A stretch of 64,000 nucleotides of DNA, taken from assembly GCF_004519315.1 (NCBI RefSeq), contig NZ_SOZE01000001.1, positions 186,001 through 250,000 on the forward strand, in the 5' to 3' direction. The notes under the pieces were generated by a model. It ran no database searches. It was given only the letters and a program-made list of their open reading frames with translations, and was not told where the DNA came from. Source of the DNA: Mucilaginibacter psychrotolerans (GTDB lineage: Bacteria > Bacteroidota > Bacteroidia > Sphingobacteriales > Sphingobacteriaceae). Position numbers and translations under genes: made by a program. This document shows, in pieces, positions 54,308 through 61,346 of the stretch (the first letter of the stretch is position 1; each line of letters opens with the position of its first letter).

Positions 54308-54736
54308 ATGGAAAAAGGTTACGAATTGTTTATTGGGAAAGTAGCGGCCTCTAAATTAGTATGGGGCTTAAAGGATAAAAAAGGCTGGGCAAATTCCTCT
54401 TCGGCAGAGGATGAAGACGTGGATGTGATTCCGTTTTGGTCGGAGCGGGCGTACGCCAAGGCCAGCGCGCGCGATGATTGGAAGGATTATACGCCTACGG
54501 AAATTCCGCTGGCTTTTTTCCTGGAGGAGTGGTGCGTGGGTATGGCAGAGAACGAAACGCTAATAGGCACCAATTGGGATCCCAGGATGATAGGGCAGGA
54601 GGCCCAGGCGCTGCAGGTCGCGCTGGATATCCTCAACCAGTTGAACGTCATCAATTCGGCCATAAAGTTTAACAGCTACGCCAGCATCAACGAGTTTATT
54701 GCCGATATACGCGAAGAAGAAGAGCCCAACATTTAG
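54308..54736 (+). CDS. DUF2750 family protein
   Basis: The 142-residue protein carries the DUF2750 pattern: LVWGLKDKKGWANSSS, VIPFWSERAYAKASARDDWKDYTPTEIPLAFFLEEWCVGM, GTNWDPRMIGQEAQAL. A C-terminal helical extension (residues ~105-142) ends in an acidic tail. The function is unknown. It is inserted between the two Fe-S genes, which are usually neighbours, and could be co-transcribed with them. Confidence 0.82.
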   Translation: MEKGYELFIGKVAASKLVWGLKDKKGWANSSSAEDEDVDVIPFWSERAYAKASARDDWKDYTPTEIPLAFFLEEWCVGMAENETLIGTNWDPRMIGQEAQALQVALDILNQLNVINSAIKFNSYASINEFIADIREEEEPNI

Positions 54737-54773
54737 CTTTATCGGTTTGCAGTAGGCCGTTTTAAAACAGAAG

Positions 54774-55607
54774 ATGGAAGAAATCCTAAATAAATCCAAA
54801 ATCGGGAACCCGAAATCCGAAATCCTCGTGGTTCCTACTATGGCCCAGATGGTTGCCGAAGGCAAAACGCCCGAGATACTTTTTTGGGTAGGCTGCGCAG
54901 GCAGTTTCGACGAGCGGGCGCAGAAAATAACCCGCGATATTTGCAAGATACTGCAGCATACAGGCATCAGTTACGCCGTATTGGGTACCGAAGAAAGCTG
55001 CACCGGCGACCCCGCAAAACGCGCAGGCAACGAGTTCCTGTTCCAGATGCAGGCCATGACCAATATTGAGTTATTGAACGCCTACGAGGTAAAAAAGATA
55101 GTAACCGGCTGCCCGCATTGCTTCAACACTATTGCCAACGAATACCCTGGTTTGGGTGGTAAATACGAAGTGATACACCATACCCAACTGATACAGGGCC
55201 TTATTGACGAAGGCAAGCTAAAAGCCGAAGGCGGCGAAAGCTTCAAGGGCCGCCGCATTACCTTCCACGATCCTTGTTACCTGGGCCGCGGCAATGGCGT
55301 TTACGAAGCTCCCCGCGCAGCTTTAGAGATACTGGATGCCGAACTGGTAGAAATGAAACGCTGCAAAAGCAATGGCCTTTGCTGCGGCGCGGGCGGTGCC
55401 CAAATGTTTAAAGAACCCGAAAAAGGCAATAAAGATATCAACGACGAGCGTATGCTTGATGTACTGGAGGCCAAAGCCGATGTCATCGCTTCCGGCTGCC
55501 CCTTCTGCATGACGATGCTGAGCGATGGCGTAAAGCACATGGATAAAGAGCAGGAAATAAAAGTACTAGATATTGCCGAGATCACCGTGCGGGCGAACGG
55601 GTTGTAG
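54774..55607 (+). CDS. CCG-domain Fe-S oxidoreductase subunit
   Basis: The 277-residue soluble protein has two cysteine-rich CCG domains, as in heterodisulfide reductase subunit B: SCTGDPAKRAGNE with GCPHCFNTIANEYP, and DPCYLGRGNGVYEAPR with SNGLCCGAGGAQMF and GCPFCMTMLSDG. The family core begins around VPTMAQMVAEGKTPEILFWVGC. The first 18 or so residues (KSKIGNPKSEIL) are encoded by a GAAATCCGAAATCC-type repeat, so the native start may have been rebuilt by repeat insertion. It works with the 52955 product. Confidence 0.9.
   Translation: MEEILNKSKIGNPKSEILVVPTMAQMVAEGKTPEILFWVGCAGSFDERAQKITRDICKILQHTGISYAVLGTEESCTGDPAKRAGNEFLFQMQAMTNIELLNAYEVKKIVTGCPHCFNTIANEYPGLGGKYEVIHHTQLIQGLIDEGKLKAEGGESFKGRRITFHDPCYLGRGNGVYEAPRAALEILDAELVEMKRCKSNGLCCGAGGAQMFKEPEKGNKDINDERMLDVLEAKADVIASGCPFCMTMLSDGVKHMDKEQEIKVLDIAEITVRANGL
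54791..54826. repeat. AAATCCGAAATCC word repeat in the N-terminal coding region
   Basis: AAATCCAAAATCGGGAACCC followed by GAAATCCGAAATCC is translated as KSKIGNPKSEIL. The same words (ATTTCGGATTTCG, AGTCCGAAATT) form the intergenic repeat at 59808-59985. Confidence 0.7.
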
Positions 55608-55631
55608 GGGATACCTCTAAAAATTAACCCC

Positions 55632-55834
55632 AATGTCATTTCGATAGAGCATGGGTGGGGCATTGCGCTGAGGTGCGAAAGAGAAAACTTATACGGTTTG
55701 CTATGACCGCCTTGAATGAATGACATCCATTACAGCTCTGCATACCGGATTTGCTCAATTGCCGGCTGCGCGTATAAGTTTTCTCCTCACGCCCTTTCAC
55801 GGCCCCACGCTTCAGTTCGTCGAAATGACATGGG
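55632..55834. repeat. 201-bp nested palindrome, copy A
   Basis: Outer arms: ATGTCATTTCGAT at the left end and TCGAAATGACAT at the right. Inner arms: GAGAAAACTTATACG (55681-55695) and CGTATAAGTTTTCTC (55771-55785), perfectly complementary. It is equal in length to copy B and in the same orientation. It begins about 25 bases after the Fe-S gene stop. Confidence 0.93.
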
Positions 55835-55864
55835 GTTTTATTTATCGATTTTGTATATTCACCT

Positions 55865-56168
55865 CATGTGGAACCATAATTACTACATGTACATCACAAC
55901 CAATCCCGGTAAAACCACGTTATACGTTGGGATGACGAACGATGTAGGTATCCGTGCTTTCCAACATAAAGAAAACCGTGGCACGAACAACTCCTTCGCC
56001 GGCAAATACTATTGCTACTGCCTGGTTTATTATGAGCATTTCACGCATGTCGAACAGGCCATCGCCAGGGAAAAAGAAGTTAAGAAATGGCGGAGGGAAA
56101 AGAAGTTAGCCCTGATAGAATCCATAAACCCTGAGTGGAGGTTTTTGAATGATGAGGTTGGCGGGTAG
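55865..56168 (+). CDS. Small GIY-YIG nuclease flanked by repeats
   Basis: The 100-residue protein (ATG 55865, MWNHNYYMYITTNPG) has the GIY-YIG fold motifs: YYMYITTNPGKTTLYVGMTND (the GIY and YIG equivalents), VGIRAFQHKENRG with the Arg/His region, YYEHFTHVEQAIAREKEVKKWRREKK with the metal-binding Glu, and IESINPEW at the end. It matches the stand-alone UPF0213-like nucleases that are frequent in Bacteroidota. It sits exactly between two 201-bp palindromic repeats, and the frame is open back into copy A (to 55716). Confidence 0.9.
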
Positions 56169-56198
56169 GCAGTTCTTCCTACAACCAACCCAACCACC

Positions 56199-56401
56199 CA
56201 TGTCATTTCGATAGAGCAGGGGTGGGGTGAGTGCGAGAATGCGCGAAAGAGAAAACTTATACGGCGTGCTATGACTGCCCTATATGAACGACATCGATTA
56301 CCACAATGCATATTCGATGTGCTCAGTCGTCGGCTGCGCGTATAAGTTTTCTCTTCGCCCCACCGCTTTTTCCTCCCCACTGCTCATCGAAATGACATGG
56401 T
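56199..56401. repeat. 201-bp nested palindrome, copy B
   Basis: Outer arms CCATGTCATTTCGAT and ATCGAAATGACATGG are perfect 15-base inverted repeats, continued by GAGCA-type pairing. Inner arms are GAGAAAACTTATACG (56249-56263) and CGTATAAGTTTTCTC (56339-56353). A third level near the centre pairs ACATCGA with TCGATGT and GACTG with CAGTC. It differs from copy A mainly in the centre. Confidence 0.95.
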
Positions 56402-56412
56402 GGTGAGGATGG

Positions 56413-56880
56413 TCACATCCCCTTCTTCTTCAAAAACGTAAAGGCTTCCTTCAAACTATCCAGCCTGGCAGGGCTTAGTTTAACCACCGGGATTTTGAGC
56501 GATGTAGCCACCGAATCTAAATCGCCGTTAGGGTCGTCAAAGGTTTGGATGATGATATCATCGGTAAGGGTGCGCACCTGCAAGGTATCAGCTAAAGTAT
56601 CAGCTGTAGTGCGCTGGTAATTCATCGCCCTGATGCGCTTGATATTGAAGGAATAATACGCCTGATTGCCCTGTTGATAAGTTTTGCGGATGCGGATAAA
56701 ATGGTCGGTAGTGAGGGCTATTTCCCAATGGGCTATGTTCGGCTCGCCGGATGGGTCGTACGCTTCCGTAAGCACCCTGTTGCCCCAGCTTACCCATGCC
56801 TGCTCATCCATAAAGCCCGCAAAGCCGTATAGGAGGGGTATGATCAGCAATGCTATAGCAATAAAGGATGCTTTTTTCAT
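56413..56880 (-). CDS. Membrane-anchored hypothetical protein
   Basis: The 155-residue protein from the ATG at 56880 has one N-terminal hydrophobic segment (ASFIAIALLIIPLLYGFAGFM), which could be a signal or an anchor, and a soluble remainder with HWEIALTTDHFIRIRKTYQQGNQAYYSFNIKRI and a Lys-rich end (LKEAFTFLKKKGM). No family is recognised. Its stop lies 12 bases beyond palindrome copy B. Confidence 0.65.
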   Translation of the reverse strand: MKKASFIAIALLIIPLLYGFAGFMDEQAWVSWGNRVLTEAYDPSGEPNIAHWEIALTTDHFIRIRKTYQQGNQAYYSFNIKRIRAMNYQRTTADTLADTLQVRTLTDDIIIQTFDDPNGDLDSVATSLKIPVVKLSPARLDSLKEAFTFLKKKGM

Positions 56881-56939
56881 CTTTGGTAGAAGTGATCTTA
56901 GCATGACAACAAACAATACACCCAAGTAAATAAATTGAA

Positions 56940-56947
56940 TAAATTTG
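56940..56947 (+). promoter_or_regulatory. -7 box TAAATTTG beside the 56952 start
   Basis: A perfect TAnnTTTG is followed by CTTT and then ATG, four bases apart. Confidence 0.6.
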
Positions 56948-56951
56948 CTTT

Positions 56952-57437
56952 ATGGAATTTTCTTCACATTCTCGGGTTTGGGTGTACCAGTCCGACCGTA
57001 AATTAACCGATGCCGAAACCCTGCAAATACAGGTGCTACTGGATAATTTCACCACCGGCTGGGCGGCACACAACAACCAATTGAAAGCCAAAGCCGAAAT
57101 CAAGTACAATCGCTTCCTGATTTTGTTTGTTGATGAAAGCCAGGCCGGCGCAAGCGGCTGCTCGATAGATAAATCGGTAAACTTTATGAAACAGCTGGAG
57201 CAGCAGTTCGGCATCAACCTCTTCGATAGGTTTAACCTTGCTTACCGCAGTGGCGAAGAAATATTATCTGTACCCCGCAATCAGTTTGAAGAACTGCTGA
57301 AGCAGGGAAAAATCACTTCAGATACCATCGTTTTCAACAACCTGGCCCAAACCCTCGCCGATTTGCAAACCAAATGGGAAGTGCCCTTTAAAGACAGCTG
57401 GCACAAGCAGCTGTTTGGCGATTTGGTGGTGGCGTAA
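56952..57437 (+). CDS. Conserved Bacteroidota protein of unknown function
   Basis: The 161-residue protein starts MEFSSHSRVWVYQSDRKLTDAETLQIQVLLDNFTTGWAAHNNQLKAKAEI and contains FLILFVDESQAGASGCSIDKSVNFMKQLEQQFGINLFDR. This conserved Bacteroidota family is often labelled ABC transporter ATPase, but there is no Walker A or B motif, so that name is not supported. The role is unknown. It lies 18 bases before an antitoxin gene. Confidence 0.78.
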   Translation: MEFSSHSRVWVYQSDRKLTDAETLQIQVLLDNFTTGWAAHNNQLKAKAEIKYNRFLILFVDESQAGASGCSIDKSVNFMKQLEQQFGINLFDRFNLAYRSGEEILSVPRNQFEELLKQGKITSDTIVFNNLAQTLADLQTKWEVPFKDSWHKQLFGDLVVA

Positions 57438-57444
57438 TATTTAT

Positions 57445-57452
57445 TAAATTTG
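57445..57452 (+). promoter_or_regulatory. -7 box TAAATTTG beside the antitoxin start
   Basis: A perfect TAnnTTTG, then TTT and the ATG at 57456, a three-base gap. The TTG inside the box is in frame but is better read as part of the promoter. Confidence 0.6.
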
Positions 57453-57455
57453 TTT

Positions 57456-57647
57456 ATGACAACTTTTACAGTACAAATTAAAGATAGCGATACCGAACTG
57501 TTTTTGGGTATGCTGAAAAAGTTCAAAGCCAAAGTGATTAAGGAGCCAGAAGTAAGTCCCCTTACGCTGGAAATAGCAACGGCTTTAAGAGAACTTAAAG
57601 AGATGGAATTAGGTAATATGGAACCTTTATCTCTAAAAGATATATAG
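57456..57647 (+). CDS. Antitoxin of a decayed RelE-type pair
   Basis: The 63-residue protein (MTTFTVQIKDSDTELFLGMLKKFKAKVIKEPEVSPLTLEIATALRELKEMELGNMEPLSLKDI) shows a strand-helix N-terminus and an acidic C-terminal tail, as in small RelB-like antitoxins of Bacteroidota. Its partner, directly downstream and overlapping the last base, is broken by three lesions, so it is an orphan. Confidence 0.75.
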   Translation: MTTFTVQIKDSDTELFLGMLKKFKAKVIKEPEVSPLTLEIATALRELKEMELGNMEPLSLKDI

Positions 57648-57986
57648 TAGCTAATATTATTGTCTATTCGAGGGTGTTTATTAATGCGGCAAAAAATCTC
57701 AAGAAACGCCACGTCTCATTTGTCTCTGATTTGGAAGAATTGGAGCAACGTCTTTTAGAAAACCCGAGACAAGGGGGCGGATTTAGGCGGCGGCCTTTAT
57801 AAAGTAAGATTAGCAATCAAAAGTAAAGGAAAAGGTAAAAGTGGTGGATATAGGGTAATTACCTACTTAGTATCGCAAGTTGATTCCAATACAAAAATCA
57901 ATATGGTTACACTTTACGATAAATAAGATGAGGGTAGTATAGACAAAAAGTATCTTATTGATTTGATAAAGGAATTGTACAAATAA
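57647..57986 (+). pseudogene. RelE/ParE-type toxin, three lesions
   Basis: Translation gives VANIIVYSRVFINAAKNLKKRHVSFVSDLEELEQRLLENP, a RelE-like N-terminus that begins with GTA where a GTG or ATG start is expected. One extra G in the GGGGG run at 57771 breaks the frame; removing it restores ADLGGGLYKVRLAIKSKGKGKSGGYRV. Later LYDK is followed by TAA where a Ser codon would continue DEGSIDKKYLIDLIKELYK. A sequencing error could explain the frameshift but not all three changes. Confidence 0.88.
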
Positions 57987-58000
57987 CTGATAATTACAAT

Positions 58001-58150
58001 TTACGTAACTATTGTCCTGTCATAATTTATTCCTTCCTGTTCCGCGATATTAAATGAGCCCACCACCAGGTGCTTGATGCCATCACCATCATTGGTGGCT
58101 AGCACGCGGAAACTTGGTTTAAAACACGCTATTGTCTTATAAATAATTTG
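58001..58150 (-). pseudogene. C-terminal gene remnant on the minus strand
   Basis: A coding-like frame without a start codon reads KTIACFKPSFRVLATNDGDG then IKHLVVGSFNIAEQEGINYD and ends in RTIVT-stop. The hydrophobic and polar pattern and Gly-rich turn look like the end of a real enzyme, but the family is not recognised. It lies in a 220-base gap otherwise without genes. Confidence 0.35.
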
Positions 58151-58158
58151 CGGGCGAT

Positions 58159-58166
58159 TTATCTTT
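58159..58166 (+). promoter_or_regulatory. -7 box TATCTTTG of the DUF1801 gene
   Basis: A perfect TAnnTTTG lies 40 bases before the ATG at 58207, giving a conventional 5' leader, unlike the start-adjacent boxes elsewhere. Confidence 0.6.
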
Positions 58167-58206
58167 GACCACCTTTTTATACATTTACTTCTATCAACCT
58201 TAAATC

Positions 58207-58830
58207 ATGGAAAAATATGATAGCCGCGTAGATGCCTACATCGAGAAATCGGCAGATTTTGCAAAACCCATTTTAAAACACCTGCGCGAACTGGTGCACC
58301 GTGCCTCGCCCGAGATTACCGAAACCATGAAATGGAGCGCTCCTTTTTTTGAATATAACGGGGTGCTTTGTTTTATGATGGCTTTTAAGCAGCATGCCGG
58401 CTTTGGTTTCTGGAAAGCCGACCAACTGCCCGACCCGCACCAGATACTTCATACCGAAGGTGGTGAAGCAGCCGGCAACATAGGCAAGTTATTTACCGTA
58501 GCTGATATACCCGAGGACGATATTCTGATTTGGTACATCCGCCAGGCTATAGCGCAAAAGGGCACGTTAAAGGCAGCCAAACCTGCAGCGGTAAAAAAGG
58601 TTGCCGCCAAACCCGCAGCCGTAGCGATGGATACCCCAGCCTACCTTGCCGAACTGCTCGACCAAACCCCTGCAGCCAAAGAACACTTCGAAAAATTCAG
58701 TCCGTCGCAAAAGAAGGAATACATCAGTTGGTTTGAAGATGCCAAGAGCGACGCCACCCGCGGGAAGCGTTTAATGGAAGGGCTGGAATGGATAAGCGAG
58801 GGCAAGACGAGGCACTGGAAATATAAGTAG
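58207..58830 (+). CDS. DUF1801 protein with YdeI/OmdA C-terminus
   Basis: The 207-residue protein joins a DUF1801 domain (YIEKSADFAKPILKHLRELVHRASPEITETMKWSAPFFEYNGVLCFMMAFKQHAGFGFW, residues ~11-69), an Ala/Lys/Pro linker (~120-140) and a YdeI/OmdA tail (HFEKFSPSQKKEYISWFEDAKSDATRGKRL). It is related in its C-terminal part to the protein at 33401. The biological role is unknown, though members are linked to stress or metal responses. Confidence 0.88.
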   Translation: MEKYDSRVDAYIEKSADFAKPILKHLRELVHRASPEITETMKWSAPFFEYNGVLCFMMAFKQHAGFGFWKADQLPDPHQILHTEGGEAAGNIGKLFTVADIPEDDILIWYIRQAIAQKGTLKAAKPAAVKKVAAKPAAVAMDTPAYLAELLDQTPAAKEHFEKFSPSQKKEYISWFEDAKSDATRGKRLMEGLEWISEGKTRHWKYK

Positions 58831-58877
58831 CAAAATGCTGTCACCACAACTGTTAGGGAAATTGATATAGATGCTAA

Positions 58878-59000
58878 AATTGGAGCGGAAAGATACGCTT
58901 AGGCCCCGATGTTTTACTGGCATTAATACCTGACATTGATGAGCTACGAAAAGCCAAGACAGGTTCTGATTTCTTTAAGATTTTTGAAGAAAAACACTGA
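58878..59000 (+). pseudogene. Short gene remnant after the DUF1801 gene
   Basis: A 40-codon frame without a start codon encodes GPDVLLALIPDIDELRKAKT then GSDFFKIFEEKH-stop, a typical soluble C-terminus. The preceding frame is broken by stops. It is likely the tail of a lost gene; the family is not recognised. Confidence 0.35.
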
Positions 59001-59031
59001 TTTTTCTCCGGTAATTTTGTGTAATGCCGTC

Positions 59032-59790
59032 TTAAAACTCCAGCGGCCCAAGCCTGCGCATGTTTTGCCTGATGAGGTATTGCCGGTGCTTTAAATATGT
59101 AGTGGGATCAGTTGCCGACCATCTGAGCGGGCTCGGGAATATCACCGCTATGGCCGCTGCCTCGCGTGCGTTGAGTTTCGCTGCCGGTTTATGAAAGTAT
59201 GCCTGCGCGGCTGCTTCAATACCGTAGATACCGTCGCCCATCTCTATTACGTTTAAATACACCTCCATGATCCGCTTCTTGCTCCAGAATGCCTCTATCA
59301 GCACCGTGAACCATGCCTCCAGGCCCTTGCGTACGAACGAGCGCCCTGGGTACAGGAAAACGTTCTTAGCGGTTTGCTGGGTAATGGTGCTGCCGCCGAT
59401 AAGCTTTTTACTTTTGGCGTTTTTCTGGATAGCCTTTTGTATGGCGTTAAAATCGAAGCCGTGATTTTCTAAGAAAGTCTGGTCCTCGGCGGCAACGGCA
59501 GCGCGCTTCATTGGGTCGGCAATGTCTTCAAAATCAACCCATTGTTTGTCTACTTTCCAATCTTTGCCGGCGGCTTTCTGTTCAAAACCGCGTTGTACCA
59601 TTAGCCAGGTAAACGGCGGGTTTACAAAACGGAAAAGGATAACACCGAATAAGCTTAGACCTACAAATGCTATAAATAAAAGTTTTACGATGCGGAACGC
59701 CAACCGGCCAAACCCACCCCAACGTGTTTGCGGTTTGCGGAATGTAGATTTAGAAGGTTTGCTTTTTGCAGAGCGGGTATTAGGGGCCAT
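59032..59790 (-). CDS. mtgA: Monofunctional peptidoglycan glycosyltransferase
   Basis: MtgA polymerises lipid II into glycan strands without cross-linking. The 252-residue protein has a basic N-terminus, one membrane helix (IVKLLFIAFVGLSLFGVILF) and a GT51 domain with AAEDQTFLENHGFDFNAI (catalytic Glu), GGSTITQQTAKNVFLYPGRS, EAFWSKKRIMEVYLNVIEMGDGIYG and a C-terminal RWSATDPT. It complements the GT51 domain of the class A protein at 9243. Confidence 0.95.
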   Translation of the reverse strand: MAPNTRSAKSKPSKSTFRKPQTRWGGFGRLAFRIVKLLFIAFVGLSLFGVILFRFVNPPFTWLMVQRGFEQKAAGKDWKVDKQWVDFEDIADPMKRAAVAAEDQTFLENHGFDFNAIQKAIQKNAKSKKLIGGSTITQQTAKNVFLYPGRSFVRKGLEAWFTVLIEAFWSKKRIMEVYLNVIEMGDGIYGIEAAAQAYFHKPAAKLNAREAAAIAVIFPSPLRWSATDPTTYLKHRQYLIRQNMRRLGPLEF

Positions 59791-59797
59791 TATGATG

Positions 59798-59805
59798 CAA
59801 AGCTA
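59798..59805 (-). promoter_or_regulatory. -7 box TAGCTTTG beside the mtgA start
   Basis: On the minus strand TAGCTTTG is followed by CATCATA and then ATG, a seven-base gap. Confidence 0.6.
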
Positions 59806-59807
59806 TG

Positions 59808-59985
59808 AAAATTTCGGATTTCGTGATTTCGATTTCGGAATTTTACTATTTGACGATTCGGGAACGTGCCATTCGAAATGCTAAACGCTATAAAACAGAA
59901 AAGGTGTTTTGCCTAAGCAAAACACCTTTTTTTTAAATTCTAAACGCTAATTCCGAAATCGAAATTTAGAAGTCCGAAATTAAAA
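59808..59985. repeat. ATTTCGGAATT inverted-repeat block around a terminator
   Basis: ATTTCGATTTCGGAATT (59825-59841) and its exact complement (59949-59965) flank the rplI terminator. CTAAACGCTA occurs as a direct repeat at 59881-59890 and 59940-59949, just inside. Shorter AGTCCGAAATT and ATTTCGGATTTCG words fill the rest. Confidence 0.85.
59899..59934. terminator. Terminator of the rpsF-rpsR-rplI operon
   Basis: AAAAGGTGTTTTGC pairs perfectly with GCAAAACACCTTTT around CTAA. It lies 52 bases after rplI (minus strand) and upstream of mtgA. Confidence 0.9.
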
Positions 59986-60429
59986 TTACTCAGCTACTAC
60001 TTCGAAAGGTACCTGAACTTTTACTTCTTTATGCAGGTTTACGTTAGCTACGTACTCGCCAATGAATTTTGGCTCCTGATCGAAAGTAATACGGCGACGA
60101 TCAACTTCGAAACCTTCTTTCTTCAAGGCATCAGCTACCTGTATGGTATTGATAGCACCGAAGATTTTGCCGGTTTCGCCAGCTTTTGCACCAATGGTAA
60201 GCTTAATGCCTTCCAGGCGTGCAGCGATAGCGTCAGCGTCTTTGCGTATTTTCTCTTGTTTGAATTGAGCCTGTTTCAGGTTCTCTGCCAATACTTTACG
60301 TGCAGATTCTGTGGCTAATATGGCATAACCCTTAGGGATAAGGAAATTACGGCCATAACCTGGTTTAACGTTTACTACATCGTCTTTATCGCCCAGGTTT
60401 TTAACGTCTTGTTTTAAAATAACTTCCAT
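59986..60429 (-). CDS. rplI: 50S ribosomal protein L9
   Basis: The 147-residue protein begins MEVILKQDVKNLGDKDDVVNVKPGYGRNFLIPKGYA, the L9 N-terminal domain that binds 23S rRNA. It continues with the long connecting helix and the C-terminal domain (FEVDRRRITFDQEPKFIGEYVANVNLHKEV). It is the third gene of the rpsF-rpsR-rplI operon. Confidence 0.98.
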   Translation of the reverse strand: MEVILKQDVKNLGDKDDVVNVKPGYGRNFLIPKGYAILATESARKVLAENLKQAQFKQEKIRKDADAIAARLEGIKLTIGAKAGETGKIFGAINTIQVADALKKEGFEVDRRRITFDQEPKFIGEYVANVNLHKEVKVQVPFEVVAE

Positions 60430-60445
60430 TTTGTAAACCTCCCGA

Positions 60446-60709
60446 TTATTTTAATGAGTCTGTAACGTAAGGTAATAAACCAATGTGGCGTGCACGTTTA
60501 ACGGCTTGGGCCACTTTACGCTGAAATTTCAACGAAGTACCGGTTAAGCGGCGTGGTAATACTTTACCCTGATCGTTAATGAATTTCAATAAAAAGTTAG
60601 CGTCTTTGTAATCGATATACTTGATGCCGTTCTTTTTAAAACGGCAGTATTTCTTACGGTTATCCTCCACCTTTGGAGCGGTAACGTATTTAATTTGGTC
60701 GTTTGCCAT
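60446..60709 (-). CDS. rpsR: 30S ribosomal protein S18
   Basis: The 87-residue S18 has [61 protein letters not shown], the family core that binds 16S rRNA with S6. The Cys in the N-terminal segment is the only one present. Its ATG overlaps the rpsF stop (TAATG), which couples translation of the two partners. No ssb gene lies between rpsF and rpsR, as is usual in Bacteroidota. Confidence 0.98.
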   Translation of the reverse strand: MANDQIKYVTAPKVEDNRKKYCRFKKNGIKYIDYKDANFLLKFINDQGKVLPRRLTGTSLKFQRKVAQAVKRARHIGLLPYVTDSLK

Positions 60710-61074
60710 TATTTGCTTTCCTCCACTTTAGCTACGGGCTTTTTGTTGAATGCGCCGCTGCGTTTTTTCTCGTTGTATGCTACTGCATGTTTATCCAGAG
60801 CAATGGTAAGGAAGCGCAAAACACGCTCATCGCGCCTTAATTCAACTTCCACTTTGTTAATTACTTCACCGGGAGCCTTGAATTCAGTTAAGTGATAGTA
60901 CCCTGTAGTCTTCTTTTGAATAGGGTACGCAAGTTTCTTCAAACCCCAATTATCCTCCTGGACAATTTCGGCTCCGTTGTCAGTTAAAACTTTGCTGTAT
61001 TTGGCAATAGCCTCAGCAGCTGTTTCTGTAGACAACAACGGGGTTAGAACGATCACGATTTCGTACTGTTGCAT
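60709..61074 (-). CDS. rpsF: 30S ribosomal protein S6
   Basis: From the ATG at 61074 the 121-residue S6 begins [30 protein letters not shown] and contains [29 protein letters not shown], then [26 protein letters not shown] and a basic tail. It forms a complex with S18 in the platform of the small subunit. The start is placed at the conserved MQQYE. Confidence 0.97.
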   Translation of the reverse strand: MQQYEIVIVLTPLLSTETAAEAIAKYSKVLTDNGAEIVQEDNWGLKKLAYPIQKKTTGYYHLTEFKAPGEVINKVEVELRRDERVLRFLTIALDKHAVAYNEKKRSGAFNKKPVAKVEESK

Positions 61075-61119
61075 TGTTATACTTTGATTTTTAATTAAAT
61101 ACCCGCTATTACGGGGCTG

Positions 61120-61150
61120 CAAATGTAGTGAGAATAATATCGTAATGCAA
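61120..61150 (-). promoter_or_regulatory. Promoter of the rpsF operon (TTG and TACATTTG)
   Basis: On the minus strand TTG (61148-61150) and TACATTTG (61120-61127) are about 20 bases apart, a good Bacteroidota -33/-7 pair. The leader then contains CCCCG-TAATA-GCGGG, a short hairpin that could be part of an S6:S18-binding leader, not proven. Confidence 0.75.
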
Positions 61151-61221
61151 GTTATATCTTAAGGTAATTTTGATGATTATTGGCCTTCCTTTCAATACGT
61201 TCCGTGTTTGCGCGGATATTA

Positions 61222-61271
61222 ACAGGAGGTAAAGGTTATGAACATTACAGGAGGTAAAGGTTATGAACATT
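61222..61271 (+). repeat. Two 25-bp tandem copies with Shine-Dalgarno and ATG
   Basis: The unit starts ACAGGAGGTAAAGGTTATG and ends AACATT; the two copies are perfect and adjacent. Each has GGAGGT eight bases before an ATG, which is rare in Bacteroidota. The first ATG (61238) opens a 12-codon frame MNITGGKGYEHL; the second (61263) is in frame with the acidic protein downstream. Confidence 0.9.
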
Positions 61272-61346
61272 TGTGAACGCTTTATTACACGCCCTCAAAA
61301 AACTAATAGCCTGTTTAAGCGTATCTATGTTATAAATAATTTCATT

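Noticed and set aside
55716-55864. N-terminal extension of the GIY-YIG gene into palindrome copy A
   Set aside because: The extra 50 residues are not family-like and derive from the repeat; the ATG at 55865 starts right before the GIY motif. The open frame is mentioned as a curiosity only.
56952-57437. ABC transporter ATPase label for this family
   Set aside because: No Walker A, Walker B or signature motif is present; only the conserved unknown family is supported.
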